A stretch of DNA of 64,000 nucleotides from contig CM034106.1 in assembly GCA_019914945.1 (NCBI GenBank), forward strand, positions 3,596,001 through 3,660,000, given 5' to 3'. Origin of the DNA: Typha latifolia. Taxonomy: Eukaryota; Streptophyta; Magnoliopsida; Poales; Typhaceae. Both the position numbers and the translations under genes were made by a program. Positions 35,239-45,580 of this stretch are shown piece by piece. The notes under the pieces are model-generated. The model did no database searches. It was given only the letters and a program-made list of their open reading frames with translations, and was not told the origin of the DNA. How positions within the stretch are numbered: the first letter of the stretch is position 1; each line of letters begins with the position of its first letter.

Positions 35239-35919
35239 TATGTGTATTCTTGTGTGAGCATGATATCATGAATATTTTTATTTAAATAGCTCTCTATTAA
35301 CTTTGATTTGCATAGTTTGACCTCATGCTTAGTTATCAAATATATTTTTATGAAAGATCAATGAAAAGGGCTACAATGAGTTAGTGTGAAAGCCATCTTG
35401 TTTCGAGTCCAGTTTGACTCAGTACATTATTTGCAATTTAAAAAAAAATTAATATATGTGAATCTCTTCTTGCACATCGGTTGATTTGTACTACAAAAAA
35501 AGGGCTACCTACTCATGTGTGAAAGCCGTCATTGCACATATATGTTTCAGTAAAAAAAAAAAATATATATATATACAGGAAAAATTCCTGTTGTGTTATG
35601 GAGAATAAGTCAAAAAGTGCAACATTTCCATACTAAGTCAGTTTGATTACTGTGTTGCATCATTGTTTATATAGAAAAGTTTGTTTAAAAAGATTGGTTC
35701 ATGTTATTAATGCACATCTTGCATATGCATATCGTTATGATCAATCAAGATTAATGTAATTTTGAGTGATGCATTCGAATTGATTATAATATGCTTTTGA
35801 TGATTTGATTGATCTTGTATGACTTATTTCATTTGATTGTCATATTCTATGTCTTGAATATAGTTTGGAATTCTAGAAGTGCATCTCCAAAATGATTTTG
35901 AACTTGGTTTTAGCTTCTA

Positions 35920-35965
<46 letters not shown>

Positions 35966-35966
35966 G
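35239..35966 (+). other. Copia B post-pol spacer, unit 2
   Basis: Second copy of the spacer, fuller than unit 1, ending in (AT)n at 35922-35960. No coding signal. Confidence 0.8.
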
Positions 35967-36056
35967 GGCGTTCGAACGAGGATTATTGAGTTCGAACGCG
36001 GTGCGTTCGAACGCGCGGACTGGTGCGTTCGAACGCACTCGTGGGTTCTTTAAATA
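35967..36056 (+). promoter_or_regulatory. Putative internal promoter 2 of copia B
   Basis: Palindrome variant at 35967, exact palindromes at 36003-36014 and 36025-36036, TATA-like TTTAAATA at 36049-36056, again 12 bp after the last palindrome. Confidence 0.63.
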
Positions 36057-36247
36057 CTGCGTCCGAACCCAAGGGTTTCATCTTCCTTTTTCCAAACCCT
36101 AAAAACCCTTCATTTTCCCCTTCTCAAATCTTCAAGATCTTGGTGTTTTTCATCGAATTTTTCACTTCAAATCCTTTTTGGTGGTAGATCTCCTCCGGAT
36201 CTAGTGTCTTTCCACAAAAGTTTTGAGTTTCTCCCCACATTTGCAAG

Positions 36248-36516
36248 GTATGATCATCCATTATTTTCCTTTTTTTTTTTATTCCATAAACATGCTTGAT
36301 CTTGAGTGATTTTGTGCGTTCTCAACTTTTGATCACGTTAATGTTAAACTCTTGATGGTTCTTGTGAGATTGAACATGATATCTTAGCGTTTTTCAAGTG
36401 AAAGATGTTTTTCCTTTTGGGGCTTCATGGTTTCTACCATTTTTTTTCGAATTCTTGCTATTTTTTTTGGTTGCTTTGGGCATGTATTGAATATTGCAAC
36501 GTGTTTTCTGTTCAAG
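36248..36516 (+). other. Putative 5'-UTR intron, copia B unit 2
   Basis: Same donor, length (269 nt) and acceptor as in unit 1. Confidence 0.6.
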
Positions 36517-36517
36517 A

Positions 36518-37567
36518 ATGCCTAAAAAGGCGACAGTGACTAAGAAACCAAGGCCGCCTTCATCGCCATCCTCGGCTCCCAAGTTTTCTTCAACGGCGGC
36601 TGCGGGTCACTACAAACATAATTTTGGCACCCGTCCCCGTTATCGTGAAAGACCCGTGGTTATATCTGATTTTTCTGAATTGGAGATTGAACAGATCTTT
36701 ACTGAACGAGGATGGTTATCAGTGTGTCGGATGAGCGGGACTGCTTATGTGGAAATTGTTCGGGAATTCTTTAGTAATGCCACGATTTTCGATCATTGTA
36801 TACGTTCAACTATTCGTGGTGTATCTATCTACCTGGATTCTGATGTTATTCGTGCTGAACTTCGTCTTCCTAATGGTGAGTACTAGTATCCAACGTCTGC
36901 TCCACTTCCTGATGTCAATGAATATGCCGGTACTGTCCTAATCAAAGGGGAACGTTGGAAAGGTAACATGATGCCGCATGCAAAGCTGACATCTGTGGCT
37001 CGCATGCTTCACCTCTTTTGTCTGTACAATGTTACACCCAAGACTCAACATTCCAGCATTAGTCTCGATCGTGCGTTCCTTCTTCATGCCATGTTATCGG
37101 GTGTCTCTATTGACTTAGTTGCCGTGATCTATGATTCGATTCTCTCAGCTGCACAGAAAGAAGCACCTCGTGAGGGATTACCATTTGGCATTTTTCTTAC
37201 AAATCTGTGCGCTCAAAGTGGGGTGCGAGTTGATGCTTCGGAACCTTCTCTTACTTCGCAAAAACCATTGGATCGGATAACTCTTAAGCGGAGTCAAGCT
37301 CACGACCAGTTGTCTCCTCTCAAACCATCCTCTTCCACCGCTGGTCAGTCATTGCACCTCGACAGTTCTGATGATAGCTCTGCCGATGACTCATCTCCCA
37401 CTGAGGGGGAGTTACCTCAGAACTCGGACCGTTTCGATCAGCTTTGTACTCAAGTCCAGGATCTCCATTCGGTAGTAAATGAATTACGAGCTGAGCAAGC
37501 TCGTCAGGGTACTGTTCTTGACTCCGTGTTGACGATTCTTCATAGTCAGTTTCCTCCGAGTTCCTAG
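36518..37567 (+). pseudogene. Extra ORF of copia B, second copy with one stop
   Basis: Same length as the copy at 34099, differing at few positions. A TAG at 36884-36886 replaces the CAG of the EYQYP motif, truncating the protein at residue 122. The rest stays open to 37567. The neighbouring codon also changed (GAT to AAT). Both changes lie in CTG/CAG contexts. The TAG falls on the same codon as in copia A. Confidence 0.85.
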
Positions 37568-37966
37568 TCTTTGGCATTTGTGCCAAAAAGGGGGAGAGTG
37601 TCTTAGATAGTGTCTTAGTGTTTAGGTGTCTAGGTGTGTAGGGGGAGTATGGGCATAGGGGGAGTTTAGTGGAGTTTTCTTAATGTTGAAACCTTGCTTT
37701 GTCTTAGTGTCGTTGGCATTTGAACTTAACTTGAAGTAATTGTGATAACGTGTGTTTAATCTTTGTCTGTTTAAATTTTTGCTCTTGTGATAACTTGTGT
37801 TTTGATTTTTTTATTTCAAGTTATTTTCACTTGATCTTGGATTGGTATATGTTTCTTTGCAGGGATTGATATGCAAAATACTCTAGACTTGTTGTTTGCT
37901 AATTTTGAAGTCTTTGTAATATCTTGTAACCTAGGTGTTTTGTCACAAATTGCCAAAGGGGGAGAT
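37568..37966 (+). other. Copia B 3' non-coding region and polypurine tract
   Basis: Short tail with repeated GGGGGAG motifs, ending in the polypurine tract AAAGGGGGAGAT (37955-37966) that touches the 3' LTR. The same tract precedes the A LTR (40881-40892) and, inverted, the E LTR. Confidence 0.85.
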
Positions 37967-38940
37967 TGTTAGGTTTTTAATTGTTGGCAATTGTGTTCAA
38001 AATATTCTAAGTGTATTTTTACATGTATATGAGCTTTACTCAAGTCTAGAATATCTCTGGTGTGAAGAATTGCAAGATCATTGGAGAAAAGCCGTCGCGT
38101 TCACACCGCGTTCACAAACGCGTTCGAACGCGAGCACTGCGTTCACACAGACCGAGAGCGGCGTTCACAAACGCGTTCGAACGCGAGCACTGCATTCACA
38201 CAGACCGAGAGCCGCGTTCACAAACGCGTTCGAACGCGGGCACTGCGTTCACACAGACCGAGAGCTGCGTTCACAAACGCGTTCGAACGCAACCTGAAGA
38301 ATTCAAGCTGTTGCGTTCGAACGCACTTGGGCCCGTTCGAACGCACCTGAGATCAAGTCAGGCCGTTCGAACGCACACGGGCCGCGTTCGAACGCACCTA
38401 TGAAATTTGCAATTTATTAGATTTTTGTGAGTACGAATATAACTTGGATTTGGCTATATCTTGGAGATGATATATAAGGATAGTGTTGCCCTAACTTGAG
38501 GGGTTGAAGAAGATCATTCAAGGAGACTTTTTGGAGGCTACATTGGTTCTTCAACTCACAAGGCTCTTCTCATCTACAAATCTTAATCTTTCGTCTTAAG
38601 GAATATCGAGACGAAAGATCAATCTCGAGGGTTACTGAGATTGGACTTCAATCACGAGAAGCAGTGAATCGTGGGTTCTAGCGAGCAAGACTGAGAGGAA
38701 CAAAGTCGTTTGGATCGACGGGTTATTTTGTGAGTCAGTCTTGTAACTGCTACTATTCTAGTGATTGATTTTGATCCAAGTTTGGATCAGTGGTTTTTTC
38801 CCGTTTGGGTTTTTCCACGTTAAAATCTTGGCGTACATCTCTGCTTTCGTTTTTAATATTTTGTCTAATGTTTACTTAAGCAAACGAAAAATATCTTTGC
38901 CTAGTGTTTAGATACATACGTGTGTCTAGGGCTTATTTCA
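37967..38940 (+). repeat. 3' LTR of copia B
   Basis: TGTTAGGTTTTT to GGGCTTATTTCA. Three 53-bp units, further palindromes to 38395, TATA box TATATAAG at 38471-38478 (75 bp after the last palindrome). Confidence 0.95.
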
Positions 38941-38945
38941 AAAAA

Positions 38946-39050
38946 TAGAAATAATAAAAATAAAATAAAAAAAGGCATTCGAACGCGGTGACTAGCGCGT
39001 TCGAATGCGCAGATTGGTGCGTTCGAACGCACTCAGGGGTTCTTTATATA
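38946..39050 (+). promoter_or_regulatory. Putative internal promoter of copia A
   Basis: Palindrome variants at 38974 and 38996, exact GCGTTCGAACGC at 39019-39030, TATA box TTTATATA at 39043-39050, 12 bp downstream. An A-rich stretch precedes it, where B inserted. Confidence 0.63.
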
Positions 39051-39236
39051 GTGCGTCCGAACCCAAGAGTTTTCATCTTCCAAACCTTAGAAACCCTTCA
39101 TTTTCTTCCTCCCAAATCTTCAAGATCTTCATCTTTTTCATTAAAATTTTCAAGTCAAACCCTTTTAGAGGGTAGTTCTCCTCCGGATCTAGCATCTTTC
39201 GGCCGAAACTTTTAGTTTTTCTTCACTTTTTGCGAG

Positions 39237-39499
39237 GTATGATCATCCATCAATTTTCTTATTTTTTTATTCAATTGAGTCTCTTGATCTTGATTGATTT
39301 CGTGCGTTTTCGAGTTTTGATCACGTTAAAGTTCATATGTTGATGTTTCTTGTGCGATTGAACGTGATAACTTAGCGTTTTCAAGTGGAAGATGTATTTC
39401 ACTAAGGGTCTTCATGGTTTATAGAATTTTTTGGATTTCTTGTTATTTTTTCTATGTTTTGGGCATGTGTTAAATCTTGCGACTTGTTTCTTTCTCTAG
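39237..39499 (+). other. Putative 5'-UTR intron of copia A extra ORF
   Basis: Donor GCGAG|GTATGATC and a strong acceptor TTTCTTTCTCTAG; 263 nt. It aligns with the B and E introns. Confidence 0.65.
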
Positions 39500-39500
39500 A

Positions 39501-40553
39501 ATGCCTAAAAAAACTGCAGTTTCTAAGAAACCAAGGCCGCATTCGTCACCATCTTCGGCTCCCAAGTTTTCTACATCTACTGCTGTAGGGCGATATAAAC
39601 ATAATTTTGGTACTCGACCTATTATCTATGAACGACCATTTGTCATTTCTAATTTTTCCGCCTTGGGGATAGAACAAATATTTATTGAGCGAGGTTGGTT
39701 GTCCGTGTGTCGGATGAACGGGACAGCATATGTGGAGGTTGTCAGTGAATTTTTTAGCAATGCCACTATTTCAGAACATTGTATACATTCTACAGTTCAT
39801 GGGGTTTCGATATATTTGGACTCCGATGTCATTCGAGCTGAACTACAACTTCCTAATGGCGAGCTCTAGTACCCATCTTCTAATCCACTTCCTGATGTTA
39901 AAAACTATGCTAGTACTGTGTTAATCAAAGGGGAACGTTGGAAAGGAAACATGATGCCTCATGCGAAACTGACGTCAGTGGCTCGCATGCTACACCTGTT
40001 TTATCTTTACAACGTCACCCCCAAGACTCGACACTCAAGTATTAGTCTGGATCATGCCTTCCTCCTTCATGTGATGCTGTTGAGGATTTCTATTGATTTG
40101 GCTGCTGTGATATACGATTCCATTTTGACAGCTGCACAGAAAGAAGTGCCTCGTGAAGGGTTGTCGTTTGATATTTTTCTTACCAAATTGTGCACTCAGA
40201 GTGGAGTGCGAGTGGATGCCTCAGAAGCTTCGCTTATTGCTCAAAATCTATTAGATCGGATAACACTTAAGCGGAGTCAAGCTCATGATCAGCCGTCTCC
40301 TCTGAAGCCATCCTCCTCTTCTGCCGCTGGACGTCCATCACACCTCAACAGTTCTGATGACAGTTCTGACGATGACTCATCTCATCCTGAGGGGGAGTTA
40401 CCACAGTTCTCTGACCGTTTTGATTAGCTTAGCACTCAGTGCAGGGACTTACATTCGGCTGTGAATGATTTACGAGCTGAGCAAGCTCATTAGGGGACCG
40501 TGCTTGACTCCGTGTTGTCGATTCTTCATCGTCAGTTTCCTCCTAGTTCTTAA
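39501..40553 (+). pseudogene. Extra ORF of copia A, three stops
   Basis: Homologue of 34099-35148 starting MPKKTAVSKKPRP. TAG at 39867-39869 (same codon as in B copy 2), TAG at 40425 (Q of FDQLST) and TAG at 40491 (Q of ARQG). Otherwise colinear, with the ERGWLSVCR, SIYLDSDVIRAEL and KLTSVARMLHLF blocks. Clearly diverged from the B copies, as expected for the older element. Confidence 0.85.
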
Positions 40554-40892
40554 TCTTTGAAATTTGTGTCAAAAAAGGGGAGAGTTTAAATATTCGGAGT
40601 GAGTTTAGAGTTTATGAGTTTATTGGTGTAGGGGGAGTTTACTTAGTTTAAGTTTACTAGCTAATAACTTTGCTTGAAGAACTTGTGAGCTTGTGTTTAC
40701 TTGAAGATCCTATGAACTTGTGTTTGAATTATTTTTTCACTTCTAGTTATTTTCACTTGATCTTGGATTGGTATATTTTTATTTGCAGGCACTGATGTGC
40801 TAAATATTCTAGACTTGTTGAATGCTCATTATGAATTCTTTGTAATATCTTGTAATCTAGATGTTTTGTCACAAATTGCTAAAGGGGGAGAT
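40554..40892 (+). other. Copia A 3' non-coding region and polypurine tract
   Basis: No ORF. Ends with AAAGGGGGAGAT (40881-40892) before the LTR. Confidence 0.85.
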
Positions 40893-41179
40893 TGTTAGGT
40901 TTTTAATTATTGGCAATTGTGTATAAAATATTCTAAGTGTATTTATACATGTATATGAGCTTTTATACAAGTCTAGAAAATCTCTAGTTTGAAGAATTGC
41001 AATATTATTGGAGAAAAGTTTGAGTTCACATCGCGTTCACACCTCGTTCACACCGCGTTCACAGCGCGTTCGAACATGGGCTCATGCTTTCACACAGACC
41101 GAGAGCTGCGTTCACAAACGCTTTTGAACGCGAGTACATGTGTTCACACAGATCGAGAGCTACGTTCACAAGCGCGTTC
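40893..41179 (+). repeat. 3' LTR of copia A, first part
   Basis: Starts TGTTAGGTTTTT, runs into the palindrome array and stops at GCGCGTTC, where gypsy D inserted. Continues at 43760. Confidence 0.92.
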
Positions 41180-41259
41180 TGATACGATTCGGACTTCACC
41201 GACGTCGTCTCGAGCATGGATTCACTTTAGGAGTGTTTTTATTTCATGTTTTAGTGTTT

Positions 41260-42787
41260 AAGGGGACCACAGTGAGAAGGGGACAGAAGCCAACCGCTAC
41301 TTGAACTTCCAAATGAAGGGGTCGCAAGGGAGCTCGCTTCTTTCTCGGCGCCCACCTTTCCTTTCTTCTCAGATCTGCGGAGAGCTAGTGCAGAGGATAG
41401 TGAGCTGGTCCAACTCATGGAGGAGTTGAGAGAGAACCCCTCAAGCCACCCCGAGCAGGAGGAGCACGATGGGTTAGTACTAGAGTGCGGGCGAATCAAG
41501 GTACCCCGGAACGAAGAGCTACAGAGACTATTGATGGCACACTTCCATGATACTCCTATAGCAGGGCATGAAGGGGTATTACGTACCTACAAGCGGCTGG
41601 CCCAAAACTGTACATGGACAGCGATGAAGACGGACGTGAAGAAGTATGTGCGTGAATGTCAAATCTGCCAACAAGTCAAATTGGAGGCACTCAAGCCTAG
41701 CGGGCTGCTACAACCACTACCTATACCAGAGCGTATTTGGGAGGATATCTCCATGGACTTCATCGAGGGGCTGCCGGAGGTTCGGGGACAATCGGTGGTG
41801 TTGGTTGTGGTGGATAGACTGAGCAAATATGCTCATTTCATAACATTGTCTCACCCGTTTTCAGCAAAAAGGGTTGCTGAAATTTTTGTTCGGGAAGTGG
41901 CACACTTGCATGGACTCCTAGGACAATCGTGTCAGATCGGGATCGCATCTTCATCAGTGAGTTTTGGTCCGAGTTCTTCAGATTGCAAGGGACTCAAATC
42001 AACCTGAGTTCAGCTTATCACCCCGAGACAGATGGCCAAACCGAGGTGGTGAATCGCGGACTGGAGCAATACTTGCGATGCTTTGTGGCGGAACGACCAA
42101 GGGATTGGGTCAAATTCCTTCCATGGGCTGAGTGGTCATACAATACGGCTCATCACTCTAGCATCGGCATGACCCCCTTTGAGGCGGTTTATGGGCGCAC
42201 TCCCCCTGTCTTGCGTGCCTATGATAGACTCGCGGCGGCGGATAGGACCGAGCTTGACTTGGAGCTTGCTAATCGAGATGAAACATTGAGACTGCTCAAG
42301 ACTCACCTAGCCACAGCCCAAAATCGCATGAAGCAAACTCATGACAAAGGCCGACGTGAGCGAGAATTTGAGGTGGATCAATTGGTGTTCGTTCGAGCTC
42401 AACCGTATCGGCAATCCACATTGAGACCAATTTTGAACCAAAAGTTGGGTTACAAGTACTACGGTCCGTGCCGAGTGCTACAACGAATCGGTCCGGTAGC
42501 TTACCGGTTGGACCTACTGAAGGAAACCGGGATACATCCGGTCTTCCATGTATCAAGCATTGAAGGCCCAGATCGGGCCTAACTAGGTGGTGGGTTCGGC
42601 CTTACCCGAACTAATGAAGGAGGATGGCCCCACTGAACCGGTCCAAGTATTAGACCGTAGGAGAAGACGCCATGGGACCAGATTAGAGACGGAAGTGCTA
42701 ATTGAGTGGCTGGGCAAATCTACTGACGAGTCTACCTGGGAGCTAGAGTCAGATATCATGGATCGCTTTCCAAACTTCAAACCTTGA
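41260..42787 (+). pseudogene. Gypsy D integrase and chromodomain-like tail
   Basis: From 41270: RNase H/integrase linker (TFPFFSDLRRA), zinc finger (HFHDTPIAGHEG... CQICQQVK), core residues in SMDFIEGLP and VVVDRLSKYAHF. A frameshift near 41925 then leads to DRDRIF.SEFW, YHPETDGQTEVVNR and PFEAVYG, the tail GPCRVLQRIGPVAYRLDL and a chromodomain-like EVLIEWLGKSTDESTWE ending FPNFKP (stop at 42787). One more break near 42582. Integrase inserts element cDNA. RT and protease are deleted. The polypurine stretch GGAAGCGTGGTGGAT lies before the LTR. Confidence 0.9.
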
Positions 42788-42814
42788 GGACAAGGTTGCG
42801 GAAGCGTGGTGGAT

Positions 42815-43754
42815 TGATACGATTCGGACTTCACCGACGTCGTCTCGAGCATGGATTCACTTTAGGAGTGTTTTTATTTCATGTTTTAGTGTTTAATTTC
42901 CGTTAAAATAAGTTTTCTGTAAGTCGCGTTCGAACGCGGGTGGAGTGAGTTCGAACGCGGTTTGTGAACGGGGTTGTGAACGTGGTGAAGAGAATGTACT
43001 GTGCATTCGAACGCGGTGCGTTCGAACACACTGTGAACGCCTGCATCGCGTTCGCAAATACCGACAGGCGCGTTCGATCACGCGTTCGAACGCCTGCATC
43101 GCGTTCGCAAGTCCAGAAGAGCTAATTCGGTGCGTTCGAACGCGGTCGGGCGAGTTCGAACGCGGTCGGCAAAAATTATGTTTTAGGGTTAATGTGAGTT
43201 GTTGGTTAGCCTATAAAAGGATGTGTAGGGCAACCAAAATTATTATTGATTATTGAGATTGAGTTTTGCCTTGCCTCTTTCGTCTTCTTCGCTCCCGTTC
43301 TCTCAATCCCCGGCGACGCCCCTTCTAACCTCCCTTGTCCGGCTAATCACCCTAGTCCCTTAGGGGTGGCCCTCTTCTCCCCCTTCGTCCAATCTATCCA
43401 ACACTTGCCCTAATCCTTCCATCAACCACAACCGTTCCACCATCACTTTTCACCGGTGCCACCACATTAACGCCGGTCCACCACCATCCACCATTACCTA
43501 GGATCTCGTGCCTCCATCCACGAATCCAAAACAGAGCATCCTGACGTTCGTCCACTAAACGAACGATATCTCGAGATCCCCAACTCCTATTCGCCTGTAA
43601 CTAGATTTGTTGGAAAGCTCTTTTACAAGGCTACAACATATCGAAATCTCACGTTGATCTGACGACAGAATATTTCGGGATCTAATTTCAAATTCCGTGC
43701 CTGATCGTAACAAGCTGGTATCAGAGCCTTAGCCCCAAAGAGAAGATCGTATCA
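42815..43754 (+). repeat. 3' LTR of gypsy D, with an internal PBS
   Basis: TGATACGATTCGG to GATCGTATCA. Palindromes from 42925 to 43163, TATA box TATAAAAG at 43212-43219 (48 bp after the last), CT-rich leader. Near the end, TGGTATCAGAGCC (43716-43728) follows a first terminus-like GATCGTAACA (ending 43712); the integrated end is 42 bp further. As this is a 3' LTR, the PBS copy is truly part of the LTR. Confidence 0.93.
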
Positions 43755-43759
43755 CGTTC

Positions 43760-44529
43760 GAACGCGGGCTCACGCGTTCACACAAATCGAGAGCTGCATT
43801 CACAAGCGCATTCGAACGCGGGCTCACGCGTTCACACAAACCGAGAGCTGCGTTCACAAGCGTGTTCGAACGCGGGTACATACGTTCACACAGACTAAGA
43901 GCAGGATTCACAAACGCGTACGAACGCACCTGAGATCAAGTCAGGCCGTTCGAGTGCACCCGGGCCGCGTTCGAATGCACCAACGAAGTTTGTAATTCTT
44001 GGACTTTCGTGAGTTCAGATAAAACTTGGATTTGGCTCTATCTTGGATATCATATATAATTATTGTAATGCCCTAACTCTAGGGTGGTCGAAGAAGCAAT
44101 TTTGAAGGAGACTTCTTGAGGCTACATCGGTTCTTCAACTAACAAGGTCCTACTTTTCTAAAAAGCTTAATCTTTCATCTTAAGGGCTATCTAGATGAAA
44201 GATCAATCTCGAAGGCTACTAAGGTTGGACATCAATCACGAGAAGCAGTGAATCATGGGTTCTAGCGAGCAAGACTAAGAGGAACAAAGTCATTTGGATC
44301 AATGGGTTATTGTTATTTTATGAGTCAGTCTTGTAACTGCTACTATCCTAGTGATTGGTTTTGATCCGAGTTTGGATCCGTGGTTTTTTTCCGTTTGGGT
44401 TTTTCCACGTTAAAATCTTGGCGTTCATCTCTGCTTTCATTTTTAATATTTCTTCTGACTTTTACTTAAGCGAACGAGTGATATCATTGCCTAGTATTTA
44501 GATACATACTTGTGTCTAGGGGTTTTTCA
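43760..44529 (+). repeat. 3' LTR of copia A, second part
   Basis: Resumes in the palindrome array (GAACGCGGGCTCACGCGTTC...). The TATA region near 44050 reads CATATATAATT. Ends GGGGTTTTTCA at 44529. Confidence 0.92.
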
Positions 44530-44881
44530 CCTTCCATCACCCATAACCCTTCCATCTGTACGTACTCACTGGTGCCACCCCATTAACGCTAGTCCACCAA
44601 CCTTCACTAACACCAAGGATCGCGTGCCTCCATCCACGAATCCTAAGACGGACTCCCTGATGTCCATCTACTAATCGGATGATATATCGAGATCCCACTA
44701 TCCGATTCGCCTAAAACTTAATGTGATAGAAAGCTCTTTTCCGGGGCTACAATATATCAAAACTTCACATCGATCCAACAGCTAAATCTTTTAGGATCTA
44801 TTTTCACAGTTCCATGTCAGATCCTATCCAGATGTGAAAATCGGGATAGATCGAGCCTTGGCCTAAAGGGATATCGTATCA
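44530..44881 (+). repeat. 5' LTR of gypsy C, second part
   Basis: Continues the leader/U5 from 20895, ending ATATCGTATCA at 44881. Unlike D there is no PBS copy inside the LTR; that position carries a different ~45-bp sequence. Confidence 0.9.
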
Positions 44882-44884
44882 AGT

Positions 44885-44897
44885 TGGTATTAGAGCC
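44885..44897 (+). promoter_or_regulatory. Primer-binding site of gypsy C
   Basis: TGGTATTAGAGCC, three bases after the LTR end, one mismatch to the usual tRNA-iMet site. Confidence 0.85.
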
Positions 44898-44935
44898 ACC
44901 ATTCCTTAGACACGCGCTTCCTATAATGACAACCA

Positions 44936-45580
44936 GAGCCATGGTTACACGACGAGATGAGGAAGACGAGTTTCCCCAATAGAGGAGGGGGAAACGGTTG
45001 CGGGGTCTTCCACCTACGGAACTGCCCGACCAAATCTAAATACGGAAGAGCCTAGCGTTCAAGCCATGTTTGGGTCTCTTTTCGAACAGATAGCCATCAA
45101 TAATCAGATAATGATGGAGATGATGCTAAAATATGGGCGTGGCCGAAACCTTCTTCAACAAGCATGGCAATCGCAAGGCAGCATGGGGAGCCCTCTACAG
45201 CACACCCAACATCCTCCACGGCCTCCCCGTTCCCCACAAAAATAGGAGAGAAATCAACTATCTAGGCAGATCGAGCTTCTACACCCCAACCCATGGTTAA
45301 CCACAACGAATCACCACTGGCTACAATGGAATCCTCAACCATCATAGCAGCCCTCGGAACCTCCATATCTTCCCATGCACCGAAGACCTCGCCGACAAAC
45401 CGCGAAAGGCGGGCCGCACCATTCCCGATCCCTATAGAAATGGCAAGAGTCTAGCTTCAAGGCAGCAGTTTCCTCCGGCGAGCTCGACGGTTGGAAAGGT
45501 TCTTTCGATGTCAGAACGAAGTTCTTCGATGAGTCGACAACCATGCGAACCATTGTTGAATGGAGGAAGACCACGCATGG
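44936..45580 (+). pseudogene. Gag-like remnant of gypsy C
   Basis: ATG-led start MTTRAMVTRRDEEDEFPQ, then in shifted frames VQAMFGSLFEQIAINNQIMMEMMLKYG and FKAAVSSGELDGWKGSFDVRTKFFDES, resembling the N-terminal and early capsid part of gypsy gag. Heavily broken. No protease or pol motifs follow. Confidence 0.5.

Larger units (their letters stand above)
33070..37790 (+). repeat. 2.42-kb tandem duplication within copia B
   Basis: Unit 1 about 33070-35238, unit 2 about 35239-37790, offset 2419 bp at the ORF starts. Each holds spacer, palindromes, TATA box, leader, intron and extra ORF. Near-identical, with small indels: spacer deletion in unit 1, an (AT)n microsatellite (35922-35960) and a third palindrome in unit 2, and a ~140-bp deletion after the ORF in unit 1. 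Confidence 0.9.
26868..38940 (+). mobile_element. Copia B, near-complete SIRE-like element, TSD AAAAA
   Basis: 12.1-kb Ty1/copia element in the spacer of copia A, flanked by AAAAA (26863-26867, 38941-38945). LTRs 26868-27895 and 37967-38940, differing mainly by one 53-bp unit and a few percent of substitutions. PBS, gag, protease, integrase, RT and RNase H are present in order. The 3' region is tandemly duplicated, giving two promoters and two extra ORFs. It is the best-preserved element in the window but pol has two frameshifts and three stops. Confidence 0.95.
41180..43754 (+). mobile_element. Gypsy D, internally deleted, TSD CGTTC
   Basis: Flanked by CGTTC (41175-41179 and 43755-43759), inserted within a palindrome of copia A's 3' LTR. 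Only the first 80 bp of the 5' LTR remain (41180-41259), joined directly to the integrase part of pol; the 3' LTR is complete (42815-43754). Confidence 0.92.
20896..44529 (+). mobile_element. Copia A, SIRE-like Ty1/copia element with nested B and D
   Basis: LTRs 20896-21838 and 40893-41179 plus 43760-44529. Flanking duplications CCTTA/CCTTC (20891-20895, 44530-44534) have one mismatch. The order is gag, protease, integrase, (RT deleted), RNase H, non-coding spacer, internal promoter, extra ORF, polypurine tract, LTR. It is older than B and D, which are inserted in it. Numerous stops show it is inactive. Confidence 0.92.
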
